Positions 14,001-29,329 are shown, counted from the first letter of the stretch. The stretch: 64,000 nt of DNA from Hemibagrus wyckioides (GCF_019097595.1 NC_080731.1:21398866-21462865); one strand, 5' to 3'. Notes: a model not told the origin generated them from the letters alone. Numbers and translations: made by a program.

Positions 14001-17000
14001 GTGATTATAGAGAGTGTGTATTTATAGTGTGTGTGTGTGATTATAGAGAGTGTGTATTTATAGTGTGTGTGTGATTATAGAGAGTGTGTATTTATAGTGT
14101 GTGTGTCATTATAGAGAGTGTGTATTTATAGTGTGTGTGTGATTATAGAGAGTGTGTATTTATAGTGTGTGTGTGTGATTATAGAGAGTGTGTATTTATA
14201 GTGTGTGTGTGTGATTATAGAGAGTGTGTATTTATAGTGTGTGTGTGATTATAGAGAGTGTGTATTTATAGTGTGTGTGTGATTATATAGAGTGTGTATT
14301 TATAGTGTGTGTGTGTGATTATAGAGAGTGTGTATTTATAGTGTGTGTGTGTGATTATAGAGAGTGTGTATTTATAGTGTGTGTGTGTGATTATAGAGAG
14401 TGTGTATTTATAGTGTGTGTGTGATTATAGTGTGTGTGTGTGATTATAGAGAGTGTGTATTTATAGTGTGTGTGTGATTATAGAGAGTGTGTATTTATAG
14501 TGTGTGTGTGATTATAGAGAGTGTGTATTTATAGTGTGTGTGTGTGATTATAGAGAGTGTGTATTTATAGTGTGTGTGTGATTATAGAGAGTGTGTATTT
14601 ATAGTGTGTGTGTGATTATAGAGAGTGTGTATTTATAGTGTGTGTGTGATTATAGAGAGTGTGTATTTATAGTGTGTGTGTGTGATTATAGAGAGTGTGT
14701 ATTTATAGTGTGTGTGTGTGATTATAGAGAGTGTGTATTTATAGTGTGTGTGTGATTATAGAGAGTGTGTATTTATAGTGTGTGTGTGTGATTATATAGA
14801 GTGTGTATTTATAGTGTGTGTGTGATTATAGAGAGTGTGTATTTATAGTGTGTGTGTGTGATTATAGAGAGTGTGTATTTATAGTGTGTGTGTGTGATTA
14901 TAGAGAGTGTGTATTTATAGTGTGTGTGTGTGATTATAGAGAGTGTGTATTTATAGTGTGTGTGTGATTATAGAGAGTGTGTATTTATAGTGTGTGTGTG
15001 TGATTATAGAGAGTGTGTATTTATAGTGTGTGTGTGTGATTATAGAGAGTGTGTATTTATAGTGTGTGTGTGATTATAGAGAGTGTGTATTTATAGTGTG
15101 TGTGTGATTATAGAGAGTGTGTATTTATAGTGTGTGTGTGATTATAGAGAGTGTGTATTTATAGTGTGTGTGTGTGATTATAGAGAGTGTGTATTTATAG
15201 TGTGTGTGTGTGATTATAGAGAGTGTGTATTTATAGTGTGTGTGTGTGATTATAGAGAGTGTGTATTTATAGTGTGTGTGTGATTATATAGAGTGTGTAT
15301 TTATAGTGTGTGTGTGATTATAGAGAGTGTGTATTTATAGTGTGTGTGTGATTATAGAGAGTGTGTATTGTGTGATTATAGAGTGTGTATTTATAGTGTG
15401 TGTGTGATTATAGAGAGTGTGTATTTATAGTGTGTGTGTGATTATAGAGAGTGTGTATTTATAGTGTGTGTGTGATTATAGAGAGTGTGTATTTATAGTG
15501 TGTGTGTGATTATAGAGAGTGTGTATTTATAGTGTGTGTGTGATTATAGAGAGTGTGTATTTATAGTGTGTGTGTGATTATAGAGAGTGTGTATTTATAG
15601 TGTGTGTGTGATTATAGAGAGTGTGTATTTATAGTGTGTGTGTGTGATTATAGAGAGTGTGTATTTAGTGTGTGTGTGATTATAGTGTGTGTGTGTGATT
15701 ATAGAGAGTGTGTATTTATAGTGTGTGTGTGATTATAGTGTGTGTGTGTGATTATAGAGAGTGTGTATTTATAGTGTGTGTGTGATTATAGAGAGTGTGT
15801 ATTTATAGTGTGTGTGTGATTATAGAGAGTGTGTATTTATAGTGTGTGTGTGATTATAGAGAGTGTGTATTTATAGTGTGTGTGTGATTATAGAGAGTGT
15901 GTATTTATAGTGTGTGTGTGATTATAGTGTGTGTGTGTGATTATAGAGAGTGTGTATTTATAGTGTGTGTGTGTGATTATAGAGAGTGTGTATTTATAGT
16001 GTGTGTGTGTGATTATAGAGAGTGTGTATTTATAGTGTGTGTGTGATTATAGAGAGTGTGTATTTATAGTGTGTGTGTGATTATATAGAGTGTGTATTTA
16101 TAGTGTGTGTGTGATTATAGAGAGTGTGTATTTATAGTGTGTGTGTGATTATAGAGAGTGTGTATTTATAGTGTGTGTGTGTGATTATAGAGAGTGTGTA
16201 TTTATAGTGTGTGTGTGTGATTATAGAGAGTGTGTATTTATAGTGTGTGTGTGATTATAGAGAGTGTGTATTTATAGTGTGTGTGTGTGTGTGATTATAG
16301 AGAGTGTGTATTTATAGTGTGTGTGTGATTATAGAGAGTGTGTATTTATAGTGTGTGTGTGTGATTATAGAGAGTGTGTATTTATAGTGTGTGTGTGATT
16401 ATAGAGAGTGTGTATTTATAGTGTGTGTGTGATTATAGAGAGTGTGTATTTATAGTGTGTGTGTGTGATTATAGAGAGTGTGTATTTATAGTGTGTGTGT
16501 GATTATAGAGAGTGTGTATTTATAGTGTGTGTGTGATTATAGAGAGTGTGTATTTATAGTGTGTGTGTGTGATTATAGAGAGTGTGTATTTATAGTGTGT
16601 GTGTGATTATAGAGAGTGTGTATTTATAGTGTGTGTGTGTGATTATAGAGAGTGTGTATTTATAGTGTGTGTGTGATTATAGAGAGTGTGTATTTATAGT
16701 GTGTGTGTGATTATAGAGAGTGTGTATTTATAGTGTGTGTGTGATTATAGAGTGTGTATTTATAGTGTGTGTTTGATTATAGAGAGTGTGTATTTATAGT
16801 GTGTGTGTGTGATTATAGAGAGTGTGTATTTATAGTGTGTGTGTGATTATAGAGAGTGTGTATTTATAGTGTGTGTGTGTGATTATAGAGAGTGTGTATT
16901 TATAGTGTGTGTGTGATTATAGAGAGTGTGTATTTATAGTGTGTGTGTGATTATAGAGAGTGTGTATTTATAGTGTGTGTGTGATTATAGAGAGTGTGTA

Positions 17001-20000
17001 TTTATAGTGTGTGTGTGATTATAGAGAGTGTGTATTTATAGTGTGTGTGTGATTATAGAGAGTGTGTATTTATAGTGTGTGTGTGTGATTATAGAGAGTG
17101 TGTATTTATAGTGTGTGTGTGTGATTATAGAGAGTGTGTATTTATAGTGTGTGTGTGATTATAGAGAGTGTGTATTTATAGTGTGTGTGTGATTATAGAG
17201 AGTGTGTATTTATAGTGTGTGTGTGATTATAGAGAGTGTGTATTTATAGTGTGTGTGTGTGATTATAGAGAGTGTGTATTTATAGTGTGTGTGTGATTAT
17301 AGAGAGTGTGTATTTATAGTGTGTGTGTGTGATTATAGAGAGTGTGTATTTATAGTGTGTGTGTGATTATAGAGAGTGTGTATTTATAGTGTGTGTGTGT
17401 GATTATAGAGAGTGTGTATTTATAGTGTGTGTGTGATTATAGAGAGTGTGTATTTATAGTGTGTGTGTGTGATTATATAGAGTGTGTATTTATAGTGTGT
17501 GTGTGATTATAGAGAGTGTGTATTTATAGTGTGTGTGTGATTATAGAGAGTGTGTATTTATAGTGTGTGTGTGATTATAGAGAGTGTGTATTTATAGTGT
17601 GTGTGTGTGATTATAGAGAGTGTGTATTTATAGTGTGTGTGTGATTATAGAGAGTGTGTATTTATAGTGTGTGTGTGTGATTATAGAGAGTGTGTATTTA
17701 TAGTGTGTGTGTGATTATAGAGAGTGTGTATTTATAGTGTGTGTGTGATTATAGAGAGTGTGTATTTATAGTGTGTGTGTGATTATAGAGAGTGTGTATT
17801 TATAGTGTGTGTGTGATTATAGAGAGTGTGTATTTATAGTGTGTGTGTGTGATTATAGAGAGTGTGTATTTATAGTGTGTGTGTGTGATTATAGAGAGTG
17901 TGTATTTATAGTGTGTGTGTGTGATTATAGAGAGTGTGTATTTATAGTGTGTGTGTGATTATATAGAGTGTGTATTTATAGTGTGTGTGTGATTATAGAG
18001 AGTGTGTATTTATAGTGTGTGTGTGATTATAGAGAGTGTGTATTGTGTGATTATAGAGTGTGTATTTATAGTGTGTGTGTGATTATAGAGAGTGTGTATT
18101 TATAGTGTGTGTGTGATTATAGAGAGTGTGTATTTATAGTGTGTGTGTGATTTTAGAGATTGTGTATTGTTAGGGTGTGTGTGTGATTATGGGGAGTGTG
18201 TTTTTGTGGTGTGTGTGATTTTAGTGTGTGTGTGTGATTATAGAGAGTGTGTATTTATAGTGTGTGTGTGATTATAGTGTGTGTGTGTGATTATAGAGAG
18301 TGTGTATTTATAGTGTGTGTGTGATTATAGAGAGTGTGTATTTATAGTGTGTGTGTGATTATAGAGAGTGTGTATTTATAGTGTGTGTGTGATTATAGAG
18401 AGTGTGTATTTATAGTGTGTGTGTGATTATAGTGTGTGTGTGTGATTATAGAGAGTGTGTATTTATAGTGTGTGTGTGTGATTATAGAGAGTGTGTATTT
18501 ATAGTGTGTGTGTGTGATTATAGAGAGTGTGTATTTATAGTGTGTGTGTGATTATAGAGAGTGTGTATTTATAGTGTGTGTGTGTGATTATAGAGAGTGT
18601 GTATTTATAGTGTGTGTGTGATTATAGAGAGTGTGTATTTATAGTGTGTGTGTGTGATTATAGAGAGTGTGTATTTATAGTGTGTGTGTGTGATTATAGA
18701 GAGTGTGTATTTATAGTGTGTGTGTGTGATTATAGAGAGTGTGTATTTATAGTGTGTGTGTGTGATTATAGAGAGTGTGTATTTATAGTGTGTGTGTGAT
18801 TATAGAGAGTGTGTATTTATAGTGTGTGTGTGATTATAGAGAGTGTGTATTTATAGTGTGTGTGTGTGATTATAGAGAGTGTGTATTTATAGTGTGTGTG
18901 TGTGATTATAGAGAGTGTGTATTTATAGTGTGTGTGTGTGATTATAGAGAGTGTGTATTTATAGTGTGTGTGTGTGATTATAGAGAGTGTGTATTTATAG
19001 TGTGTGTGTGATTATAGAGAGTGTGTATTTATAGTGTGTGTGTGATTATAGAGAGTGTGTGATTATAGTGTGTGTGTGTGATTATAGAGAGTGTGTATTT
19101 ATAGTGTGTGTGTGATTATAGAGAGTGTGTATTTATAGTGTGTGTGTGATTATAGAGAGTGTGTATTTATAGTGTGTGTGTGTGATTATAGAGAGTGTGT
19201 ATTTATAGTGTGTGTGTGATTATAGAGAGTGTGTATTTATAGTGTGTGTGTGATTATAGAGAGTGTGTATTTATAGTGTGTGTGTGATTATAGAGAGTGT
19301 GTATTTATAGTGTGTGTGTGATTATAGAGAGTGTGTATTTATAGTGTGTGTGTGATTATAGAGAGTGTGTATTTATAGTGTGTGTGTGATTATAGAGAGT
19401 GTGTATTTATAGTGTGTGTGTGATTATAGAGAGTGTGTATTTATAGTGTGTGTGTGATTATAGAGAGTGTGTATTTATAGTGTGTGTGTGATTATAGAGA
19501 GTGTGTATTTATAGTGTGTGTGTGTGATTATAGAGAGTGTGTATTTATAGTGTGTGTGTGATTATAGAGAGTGTGTATTTATAGTGTGTGTGTGTGATTA
19601 TAGAGAGTGTGTATTTATAGTGTGTGTGTGATTATAGAGAGTGTGTATTTATAGTGTGTGTGTGATTATAGAGAGTGTGTATTTATAGTGTGTGTGTGTG
19701 ATTATAGAGAGTGTGTATTTATAGTGTGTGTGTGTGATTACAGAGAGTGTGTATTTATAGTGTGTGTGATTATAGAGAGTGTGTATTTATAGTGTGTGTG
19801 TGATTATAGAGAGTGTGTATTTATAGTGTGTGTGTGATTATAGAGAGTGTGTATTTATAGTGTGTGTGTGTGATTATAGAGAGTGTGTATTTATAGTGTG
19901 TGTGTGATTATAGAGAGTGTGTATTTATAGTGTGTGTGTGTGATTATAGAGAGTGTGTATTTATAGTGTGTGTGTGATTATAGAGAGTGTGTATTTATAG

Positions 20001-22980
20001 TGTGTGTGTGTGATTATAGAGAGTGTGTATTTATAGTGTGTGTGTGATTATAGAGAGTGTGTATTTATAGTGTGTGTGTGTGATTATAGAGAGTGTGTAT
20101 TTATAGTGTGTGTGTGTGATTATAGAGTGTGTATTTATAGTGTGTGTGTGTGATTATAGAGAGTGTGTATTTATAGTGTGTGTGTGTGATTATAGAGAGT
20201 GTGTATTTATAGTGTGTGTGTGATTATAGAGAGTGTGTATTTATAGTGTGTGTGTGTGATTATATAGAGTGTGTATTTATAGTGTGTGTGTGTGATTATA
20301 GAGAGTGTGTATTTATAGTGTGTGTGTGTGATTATAGAGAGTGTGTATTTATAGTGTGTGTGTGTGATTTTATAGAGTGTGTATTTATAGTGTGTGTGTG
20401 ATTATAGAGAGTGTGTATTTATAGTGTGTGTGTGATTATAGAGAGTGTGTATTTATAGTGTGTGTGTGTGATTATAGAGAGTGTGTATTTATAGTGTGTG
20501 TGTGATTATAGAGAGTGTGTTTTTATAGTGTGTGTGTGATTATAGAGAGTGTGTATTTATAGTGTGTGTGTGATTATAGAGAGTGTGTATTTATAGTGTG
20601 TGTGTGATTATAGAGAGTGTGTATTTATAGTGTGTGTGTGATTATAGAGAGTGTGTATTTATAGTGTGTGTGTGATTATAGAGAGTGTGTATTTATAGTG
20701 TGTGTGTGATTATAGAGAGTGTGTATTTATAGTGTGTGTGTGATTATAGAGAGTGTGTATTTATAGTGTGTGTGTGTGATTATAGAGAGTGTGTATTTAT
20801 AGTGTGTGTGTGATTATAGAGAGTGTGTATTTATAGTGTGTGTGTGTGATTATAGAGAGTGTGTATTTATAGTGTGTGTGTGATTATAGAGAGTGTGTAT
20901 TTATAGTGTGTGTGTGTGATTATAGAGAGTGTGTATTTATAGTGTGTGTGTGATTATAGAGAGTGTGTATTTATAGTGTGTGTGTGATTATAGAGAGTGT
21001 GTATTTATAGTGTGTGTGTGTGATTATAGAGAGTGTGTATTTATAGTGTGTGTGTGATTACAGAGAGTGTGTATTTATAGTGTGTGTGATTATAGAGAGT
21101 GTGTATTTATAGTGTGTGTGTGATTATAGAGAGTGTGTATTTATAGTGTGTGTGTGATTATAGAGAGTGTGTATTTATAGTGTGTGTGTGTGATTATAGA
21201 GAGTGTGTATTTATAGTGTGTGTGTGATTATAGAGAGTGTGTATTTATAGTGTGTGTGTGTGATTATAGAGAGTGTGTATTTATAGTGTGTGTGTGATTA
21301 TAGAGAGTGTGTATTTATAGTGTGGTGTGTGATTATAGAGAGTGTGTATTTATAGTGTGTGTGTGATTATAGAGAGTGTGTATTTATAGTGTGTGTGTGT
21401 GATTATAGAGAGTGTGTATTTATAGTGTGTGTGTGATTATAGAGAGTGTGTATTTATAGTGTGTGTGTGTGATTATAGAGAGTGTGTATTTATAGTGTGT
21501 GTGTGTGATTATAGAGTGTGTATTTATAGTGTGTGTGTGTGATTATATAGAGTGTGTATTTATAGTGTGTGTGTGTGATTATAGAGAGTGTGTATTTATA
21601 GTGTGTGTGTGATTATAGAGAGTGTGTATTTATAGTGTGTGTGTGATTATATAGAGTGTGTATTTATAGTGTGTGTGTGTGATTATATAGAGTGTGTATT
21701 TATAGTGTGTGTGTGTGATTATAGAGAGTGTGTATTTATAGTGTGTGTGTGTGATTATATAGAGTGTGTATTTATAGTGTGTGTGTGTGATTATAGAGAG
21801 TGTGTATTTATAGTGTGTGTGTGATTATAGAGAGTGTGTATTTATAGTGTGTGTGTGTGATTATATAGAGTGTGTATTTATAGTGTGTGTGTGTGATTAT
21901 AGAGAGTGTGTATTTATAGTGTGTGTGTGATTATAGAGAGTGTGTATTTATAGTGTGTGTGTGTGTGATTATAGAGAGTGTGTATTTATAGTGTGTGTGT
22001 GTGATTACAGAGAGTGTGTATTTATAGTGTGTGTGTGATTATAGAGAGTGTGTATTTATAGTGTGTGTGTGATTATAGAGAGTGTGTATTTATAGTGTGT
22101 GTGTGATTATAGAGAGTGTGTATTTATAGTGTGTGTGTGTGATTATAGAGAGTGTGTATTTATAGTGTGTGTGTGATTATAGAGAGTGTGTATTTATAGT
22201 GTGTGTGTGTGATTATAGAGAGTGTGTATTTATAGTGTGTGTGTGTGATTATAGAGAGTGTGTATTTATAGTGTGTGTGTGTGATTATAGAGAGTGTGTA
22301 TTTATAGTGTGTGTGTGTGATTATAGAGAGTGTGTATTTATAGTGTGTGTGTGTGATTATAGAGAGTGTGTATTTATAGTGTGTGTGTGTGATTATAGAG
22401 AGTGTGTATTTATAGTGTGTGTGTGATTATAGTGTGTAAATGTCCTGTACAGTGTAATGACTGGAATCTGTGGAGAAGTTGATGTCTCATATCTCAGCTT
22501 TGGAGTGTTATATTCAGGTGAAACTTGTGCTCCTCTCTATGTCTGACCCTCATTAATAAACCCTGTGAATATGACACCCCAAAAAATGGACCTTTGTGTT
22601 TTTTCAGGCAAAAATGTGACTTTCTGAGATTTTCCCCAAATTCAGTGTGGATTAATGAGGTCAGGACAAACACACTGATACACTCCAGTCTGTTCTGTTA
22701 CTCTCTAAAGCTGAGATCTGAGGCTCTGAGTCCAACAAATTCCAGATCATAGTTTTACATTCATTCTAGCAGTGTGTGTATAAAGTAAGTGTGTGTGTGT
22801 GTGTGTGTGTGCAGGACACACTCCCTGTGGATTTCTCCTTTAACGATCTCGCTGACCCAAAGTTCCAGTTCTATGATGCTTCTCTCCTGGAGGCAGTGAA
22901 GCTCGGCACTCCACAAGTCTGCAGTTTCTTCAGACTGCTCGCTCTGTGCCACACTGTCATGCCTGATGAGACCAACAACG

Positions 22981-23011
<31 letters not shown>

Positions 23012-23014
23012 TGT

Positions 23015-23049
<35 letters not shown>

Positions 23050-26000
23050 TTGAGGGAGTGGTAGGGCTCCAGAGAGGCGAGAGGTCCACCCTTCTCTCAG
23101 AGGGTGGGGATAAAAAGTACAATTCACTTACATTTACAGCGTTTAACAGATATCTGTATCTACAGCGCTGTACAACAATGCCAGATCTATCTATCTGTCT
23201 GTCTATCTGTCTGTCTAACTATAAATAAGCACTAGTTTAAGTACTATAAGGAACACAGACATTATAACAGGACACATTAAAGAGATTTAACCCTTGTGTG
23301 TGTGTCTGTGTGTGTGTGTGTGTGTGTGTGTCTGTGTGTGTGTGTCTGTGTGTGTGTGTAGAGCTGGTATATCAGGCTCAGTCTCCAGATGAGGGCGCTC
23401 TGGTGACGGCAGCCCGTAATTTTGGCTTCGTGTTCCGCTCACGCTCTCCGGAGTCGCTGTATGTGGTGGAGCTGGGTGAAGCGCGCTGCTACGAGCTGCT
23501 CGCCATTCTGGACTTCAACAACGTCCGCAAGAGGATGTCCGTCATCGGTACGTCCGTGTCCATGTCCATGTGGGTGTGTGTTACCTTCTGTATGTCCATG
23601 TCCGTGTCCATGTGGGTGTGTGTTACCTTCTGTATGTCCATGTCCATGTGGGTGTGTGTTACCTTCTGTATGTCCGTGAGCATGTGGGTGTGTGTTACCT
23701 TCTGTATGTCCATGTCCATGTCCATGTGGGTGTGTGTTACCTTCTGTATGTCCATGTCCGTGTCCATGTGGGTGTGTGTTACCTTCTGTATGTCCATGTC
23801 CATGTGGGTGTGTGTTACCTTCTGTATGTCCGTGAGCATGTGGGTGTGTGTTACCTTCTGTATGTCCATGTCCTTGTGGGTGTGTGTTACCTTCTGTATG
23901 TCCATGTCCGTGTCCATGTGGGTGTGTGTTACCTTTTGTATGTCCGTGTCCATGTGAGTGTGTTACCTTCTGTATGTCCGTGTCCATGTCCTTGTGGGTG
24001 TGTGTTACCTTCTGTATGTCCGTGTCCATGTGGGTGTGTGTTACCTTCTGTATGTCCGTGTCCATGTGGGTGTGTGTTACCCTCTGTATGTCCATGTCCA
24101 TGTGGGTGTGTGTTACCTTCTGTATGTCCGTGAGCATGTGGGTGTGTGTTACCTTCTGTATGTCCATGTCCATGTGGGTGTGTGTTACCTTCTGTATGTC
24201 CGTGTCCATGTCCTTGTGGGTGTGTGTTACCTTCTGTATGTCCGTGTCCATGTGGGTGTGTGTTACCTTCTATATGTCCATGTCCATGTGGGTGTGTGTT
24301 ACCTTCTGTATGTCCGTGTCCATGTGGGTGTGTGTTACCCTCTGTATGTCCATGTCCATGTGGGTGTGTGTTACCTTCTGTATGTCCGTGTCCATGTGGG
24401 TGTGTGTTACCTTCTATATGTCCATGTCCATGTGGGTGTCTGTTGCCTTCTGTATGTCCGTGTCCATGTGGGTGTGTGTTACCTTCTGTATGTCCGTGTC
24501 CATGTGGGTGTGTGTTACCTTCTATATGTCCATGTCCATGTGGGTGTCTGTTGCCTTCTGTATGTCCGTGTCCATGTGGGTGTGTGTTACCTTCTGTATG
24601 TCCGTGTCCATGTGGGTGTGTGTTATCTTCTGTATGTCCGTGAGCATGTGGGTGACCTTCTATATGTCCATGTCCGTGTCCATGTGGGTGTGTGTTACCT
24701 TCTGTATGTCCATGTCCGTGTCCATGTGGGTGTGTGTTACCTTCTGTATGTCCATGTCCGTGTCCATGTGGGTGTGTGTTACCTTCTGTATGTCCATGTC
24801 CTTGTGGGTGTGTGTTACCTTCTGTATGTCCATGTCCTTGTGGGTGTGTGTTACCTTCTGTATGTCCGTGTCCATGTGGGTGTGTGTTACCTTCTATATG
24901 TCCATGTCCGTGTCCATGTGGGTGTGTGTTACCTTCTGTATGTCTGTGTCCATGTGGGTGTGTGTTACCTTCTGTATGTCCATGTCCATGTGGGTGTGTG
25001 TTACCTTCTGTATGTCCATGTCCGTGTCCATGTGGGTGTGTGTTACCTTCTGTATGTCCGTGTCCATGTGGGTGTGTGTTACCTTCTGTATGTCCGTGTC
25101 AATGTGGGTGTGTGTTACCTTCTGTATGTCCATGTCCATGTGGGTGTGTGTTACCTTCTGTATGTCCGTGTCCATGTCCTTGTGGGTGTGTGTTACCTTC
25201 TGTATGTCCGTGTCCATGTGGGTGTGTGTTACCTTCTGTATGTCCGTGTCCATGTCCTTGTGGGTGTGTGTTACCTTCTGTATGTCCGTGTCCATGTGGG
25301 TGTGTGTTACCCTCTGTATGTCCATGTCCATGTGGGTGTGTGTTACCTTCTGTATGTCCGTGTCCATATGGGTGTGTGTTACCTTCTGTATGTCCGTGTC
25401 CATGTCCTTGTGGGTGTGTGTTACCTTCTGTATGTCCGTGTCCATGTGAGTGTGTTACCTTCTGTATGTCCGTGTCCATGTGGGTGTGTGTTACCTTCTG
25501 TATGTCCGTGTCCATGTCCTTGTGGGTGTGTGTTACCTTCTGTATGTCCGTGTCCATGTGGGTGTGTGTTACCCTCTGTATGTCCATGTCCATGTGGGTG
25601 TGTGTTACCTTCTGTATGTCCGTGTCCATATGGGTGTGTGTTACCTTCTGTATGTCCGTGTCCATGTCCTTGTGGGTGTGTGTTACCTTCTGTATGTCCG
25701 TGTCCATGTGGGTGTGTGTTACCCTCTGTATGTCCATGTCCATGTGGGTGTGTGTTACCTTCTGTATGTCCGTGTCCATGTGGGTGTGTGTTACCTTCTG
25801 TATGTCCGTGTCCATGTCCTTGTGGGTGTGTGTTACCTTCTGTATGTCCGTGTCCATGTGGGTGTGTGTTACCTTCTGTATGTCCATGTCCATGTGGGTG
25901 TGTGTTACCTTCTGTATGTCCATGTCCATGTGGGTGGGTGTTACCTTCTGTATGTCCGTGTCCTTGTGGGTGTGTGTTATCTTCTGTATGTCCATGTCCA

Positions 26001-27020
26001 TGTTCTTGTGGGTGTGTGTTACCTTCTGTATGTCCGTGTCCATGTTCTTGTGGGTGTGTGTTACCTTCTGTATGTCCGTGTCCATGTTCTTGTGGGTGTG
26101 TGTTACCTTCTGTATGTCCGTGTCCATGTCCTTGTGGGTGTGTGTTACCTTCTGTATGTCCGTGTCCATGTGGGTGTGTGTTACCTTCTGTATGTCCATG
26201 TCCATGTGGGTGTGTGTTACCTTCTGTATGTCCATGTCCATGTGGGTGTGTGTTATCTTCTGTATGTCCATGTCCATGTCCATGTGGGTGTGTGTTACCT
26301 TCTGTATGTCCGTGTCCATGTGGGTGTGTGTTACCTTCTGTATGTCCGTGTCCATGTGGGTGTGTGTTATCTTCTGTATGTCCATGTCCATGTACATGTG
26401 GGTGTGTGTTACCTTCTGTATGTCCGTGTCCTTGTGGGTGTGTGTTACCTTCTGTATGTCCGTGTCCATGTGGGTGTGTGTTATCTTCTGTATGTCCATG
26501 TCCATGTACATGTGGGTGTGTGTTACCTTCTGTATGATGCCCAGGTGTGTGACGGTTTACTGTCTGTCTCAGTGCGGAGTCCAGAGGGTCAGCTCTCACT
26601 CTACTGTAAAGGAGCAGACACCATCGTTTATGAGCGACTGGACAAATCCTGCAGCAAACTGATGGAGGTCACTACAGAACACCTGAACGTAGGTCTCTCA
26701 CACACACACACACACACGCACATATACACACACACCTTTCTTTGTTCTGCAAGCTTCAGACTTCATAAATTGTTATATTACATACACTTACACACCTGTA
26801 CATACTGCATACGTGTGTGTGTGTGTGTGTAGGAATTTGCTGGGGAGGGTCTGCGCACACTGGTCTTGGCCTATAAGGATCTGGATGAACAGTATTTCTC
26901 TGAGTGGAAACAGCGCCACCATGAGGCGAGCACCTCGCTTGATCAACGGGAAGAAAAGCTTAATGACCTGTATGAGGAGATTGAACGAGACCTGCAGGTA
27001 CACACACACACACACAGAGT

Positions 27021-27053
<33 letters not shown>

Positions 27054-29296
27054 ACATTTAAATTAGTGCAAGCTTTTTTCTATCCTGATGTACTGCATTA
27101 GTGTTATTCTGCTAAAAACTGGACACCTGTTCCTGCCCATCTCTCTCCGCTACACAAACCTGTGTCATGTCCGACATTAACACAGCGGGTGTTTGCCCCA
27201 GTATGGATTAATTTCATAGCACAAAACTTCCCACTAGACTGGTAAAGTCAGTGCACTGGAAAATTCCATCGGTCTCTTAAAGCTACACGGAAATATTTTA
27301 CTGACCGAATAAAATCTTCTAGTAAAAAAGACTCAAATTCGTTTAATCATAAAGTTTGAGAAGTCCTGCAGTGAGCTCTATATATATGTGTGTGTGTGTG
27401 TGTGTTAGTTACTGGGAGCCTCAGCGATAGAGGACAAGCTCCAGGACGGTGTGGCACAGACCATCGAGCAGCTGACCAAAGCTGACATCAAGGTCTGGGT
27501 GCTGACCGGAGACAAGCAAGGTGACGAGTCCTCAAACACATCAGTCACGTAACAGACAGACTGTTCCACTCTGAAACACACTGATCCTCATGCTTTTACA
27601 CAGAAACCGCAGAGAACATCGGCTACTCCTGTAACCTGCTGCGAGAGGAGATGACCGACGTCTTCATCATCTCTGCAAACTCGCATGAGGAAGTGAGGAG
27701 GGAACTCAGGTGACAATAAACATGGTCGTTATTATAAACTAAACCGCTTAGGGGAACAGGAGGAAGTGTGTGTGTGTGTGTGTGTGTGGGTGCTGAGACT
27801 TGCTCGTTTGATCCAGAGTTATCTTTAAAATCAGAACAAAGGGCAGATGTACACACAGGTCAGTCTTATCTAGATTTGTTTTCTGAGAGAAGTTCCATAT
27901 GTTAGGTCTCTGACCTCATCAGTGATGTCATCAGCCTCTGGGCGGGGCTCTGGGAGAACAGCACTGACAGGACATGTCTGTGTCAGATTTTGACAGAGTC
28001 AGGTCATCAGTGTAGTTAGTCTGTAATGAAGTGTAATAAGTGACTGCCCCCTGGTGGACATGTGTGTAATATAGTGTGTAGGAGTGTTTCACTCTGAACC
28101 CTTTGTGTGTGATCTCTGTCTCGTCCTCTCAGAGAAGCGCGGCTGAAGATCCGTCCAGACTCGGGTGAGGAAGCATCTTTTATCTCAGATAGCATTCTGG
28201 GTAACGAGCCGAAGGTGGTGCATGACGAGAACGTGAGTGGTGATTATGGCCTGGTCATCAACGGTCACAGCCTGGTGAGACAAACACATAATAACACAAT
28301 ACTTTCCTGAACGTTGCAGTATCCACCCACAGAGGGGCTGAACCATAACATGTACATGTGTGTGTGTGTGCGTGTGTGTGTATGTGTGTGTGTGTATGTG
28401 TGTGTGTGTGTGTGTGCAGGCGTATGCTCTGGAGCACAGTTTGGAGTTGGAGTTCCTGCGTACGGCCTGCATGTGTAAGACGGTCATCTGCTGTCGGGTC
28501 ACTCCTCTTCAGAAGGCTCGGGTGGTGGAGCTGGTTAAGAAATACAAGCAGGCGGTCACTCTGGCTATAGGAGACGGCGCTAATGATGTCAGCATGATTA
28601 AGGGTCAGTCCGGTGCTCACTGAGGTCATTCAGCTTCTGTCCTTTACCAAATTCAGAACATAGAGCTGGAAATGATTGTACAGTTTTAATTTAGACCTTG
28701 AGTTTGTAAATCATCTATATCACTAAAAATTTATTTATTTAAATATAGGATTATGAACATCTTTATCCGTCTCTCTCTCATTTTCTATCTCTCTCTACCT
28801 GTCTCTCTCTCTCTCATTTTCTGTCTTTCTCTACCTGTCTCTCTCTCTCTCTCTGCCCTCTCTGCCCCCGCCTCTCTCTCTCTCTGTGCCTCTCTCTCTG
28901 CCCCCGTCTCTCTTTCTGTCACCCCCCACCCCTCGCTGTCTCTCTCTGCTCCCGTCTCTCTTTCTGTCACCCCCCACCCCTCGCTGTCTCTCTCTGCCTC
29001 CGTCTCTCTTTCTGTCACCCCCCACCCCTCGCTGTCTTTCTCTGCCCCCCGTCTCTCTCCCCACAGCGGCTCATATCGGAGTGGGGATCAGTGGACAGGA
29101 GGGCATGCAGGCCGTTCTCTCCAGCGATTTCTCCTTCGCTCAGTTCCGTTACCTGCAGCGCCTCCTGCTGGTACATGGCCGCTGGTCCTACCTGCGCATG
29201 AGCAAGTTCCTACGTTACTTCTTTTACAAGAACTTCACCTTCACCTTTGTCCACTTCTGGTATGCCTTTTTCTGCGGGTTCTCCGCCCAGGTGAGT

Positions 29297-29329
<33 letters not shown>

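Noticed and set aside
23439..26832. Open frames of up to 859 codons on both strands
   Set aside because: Artefacts of the stop-free 36/42-bp minisatellite. The only real coding parts are the flanking exons 23362-23547 and 26573-26688.
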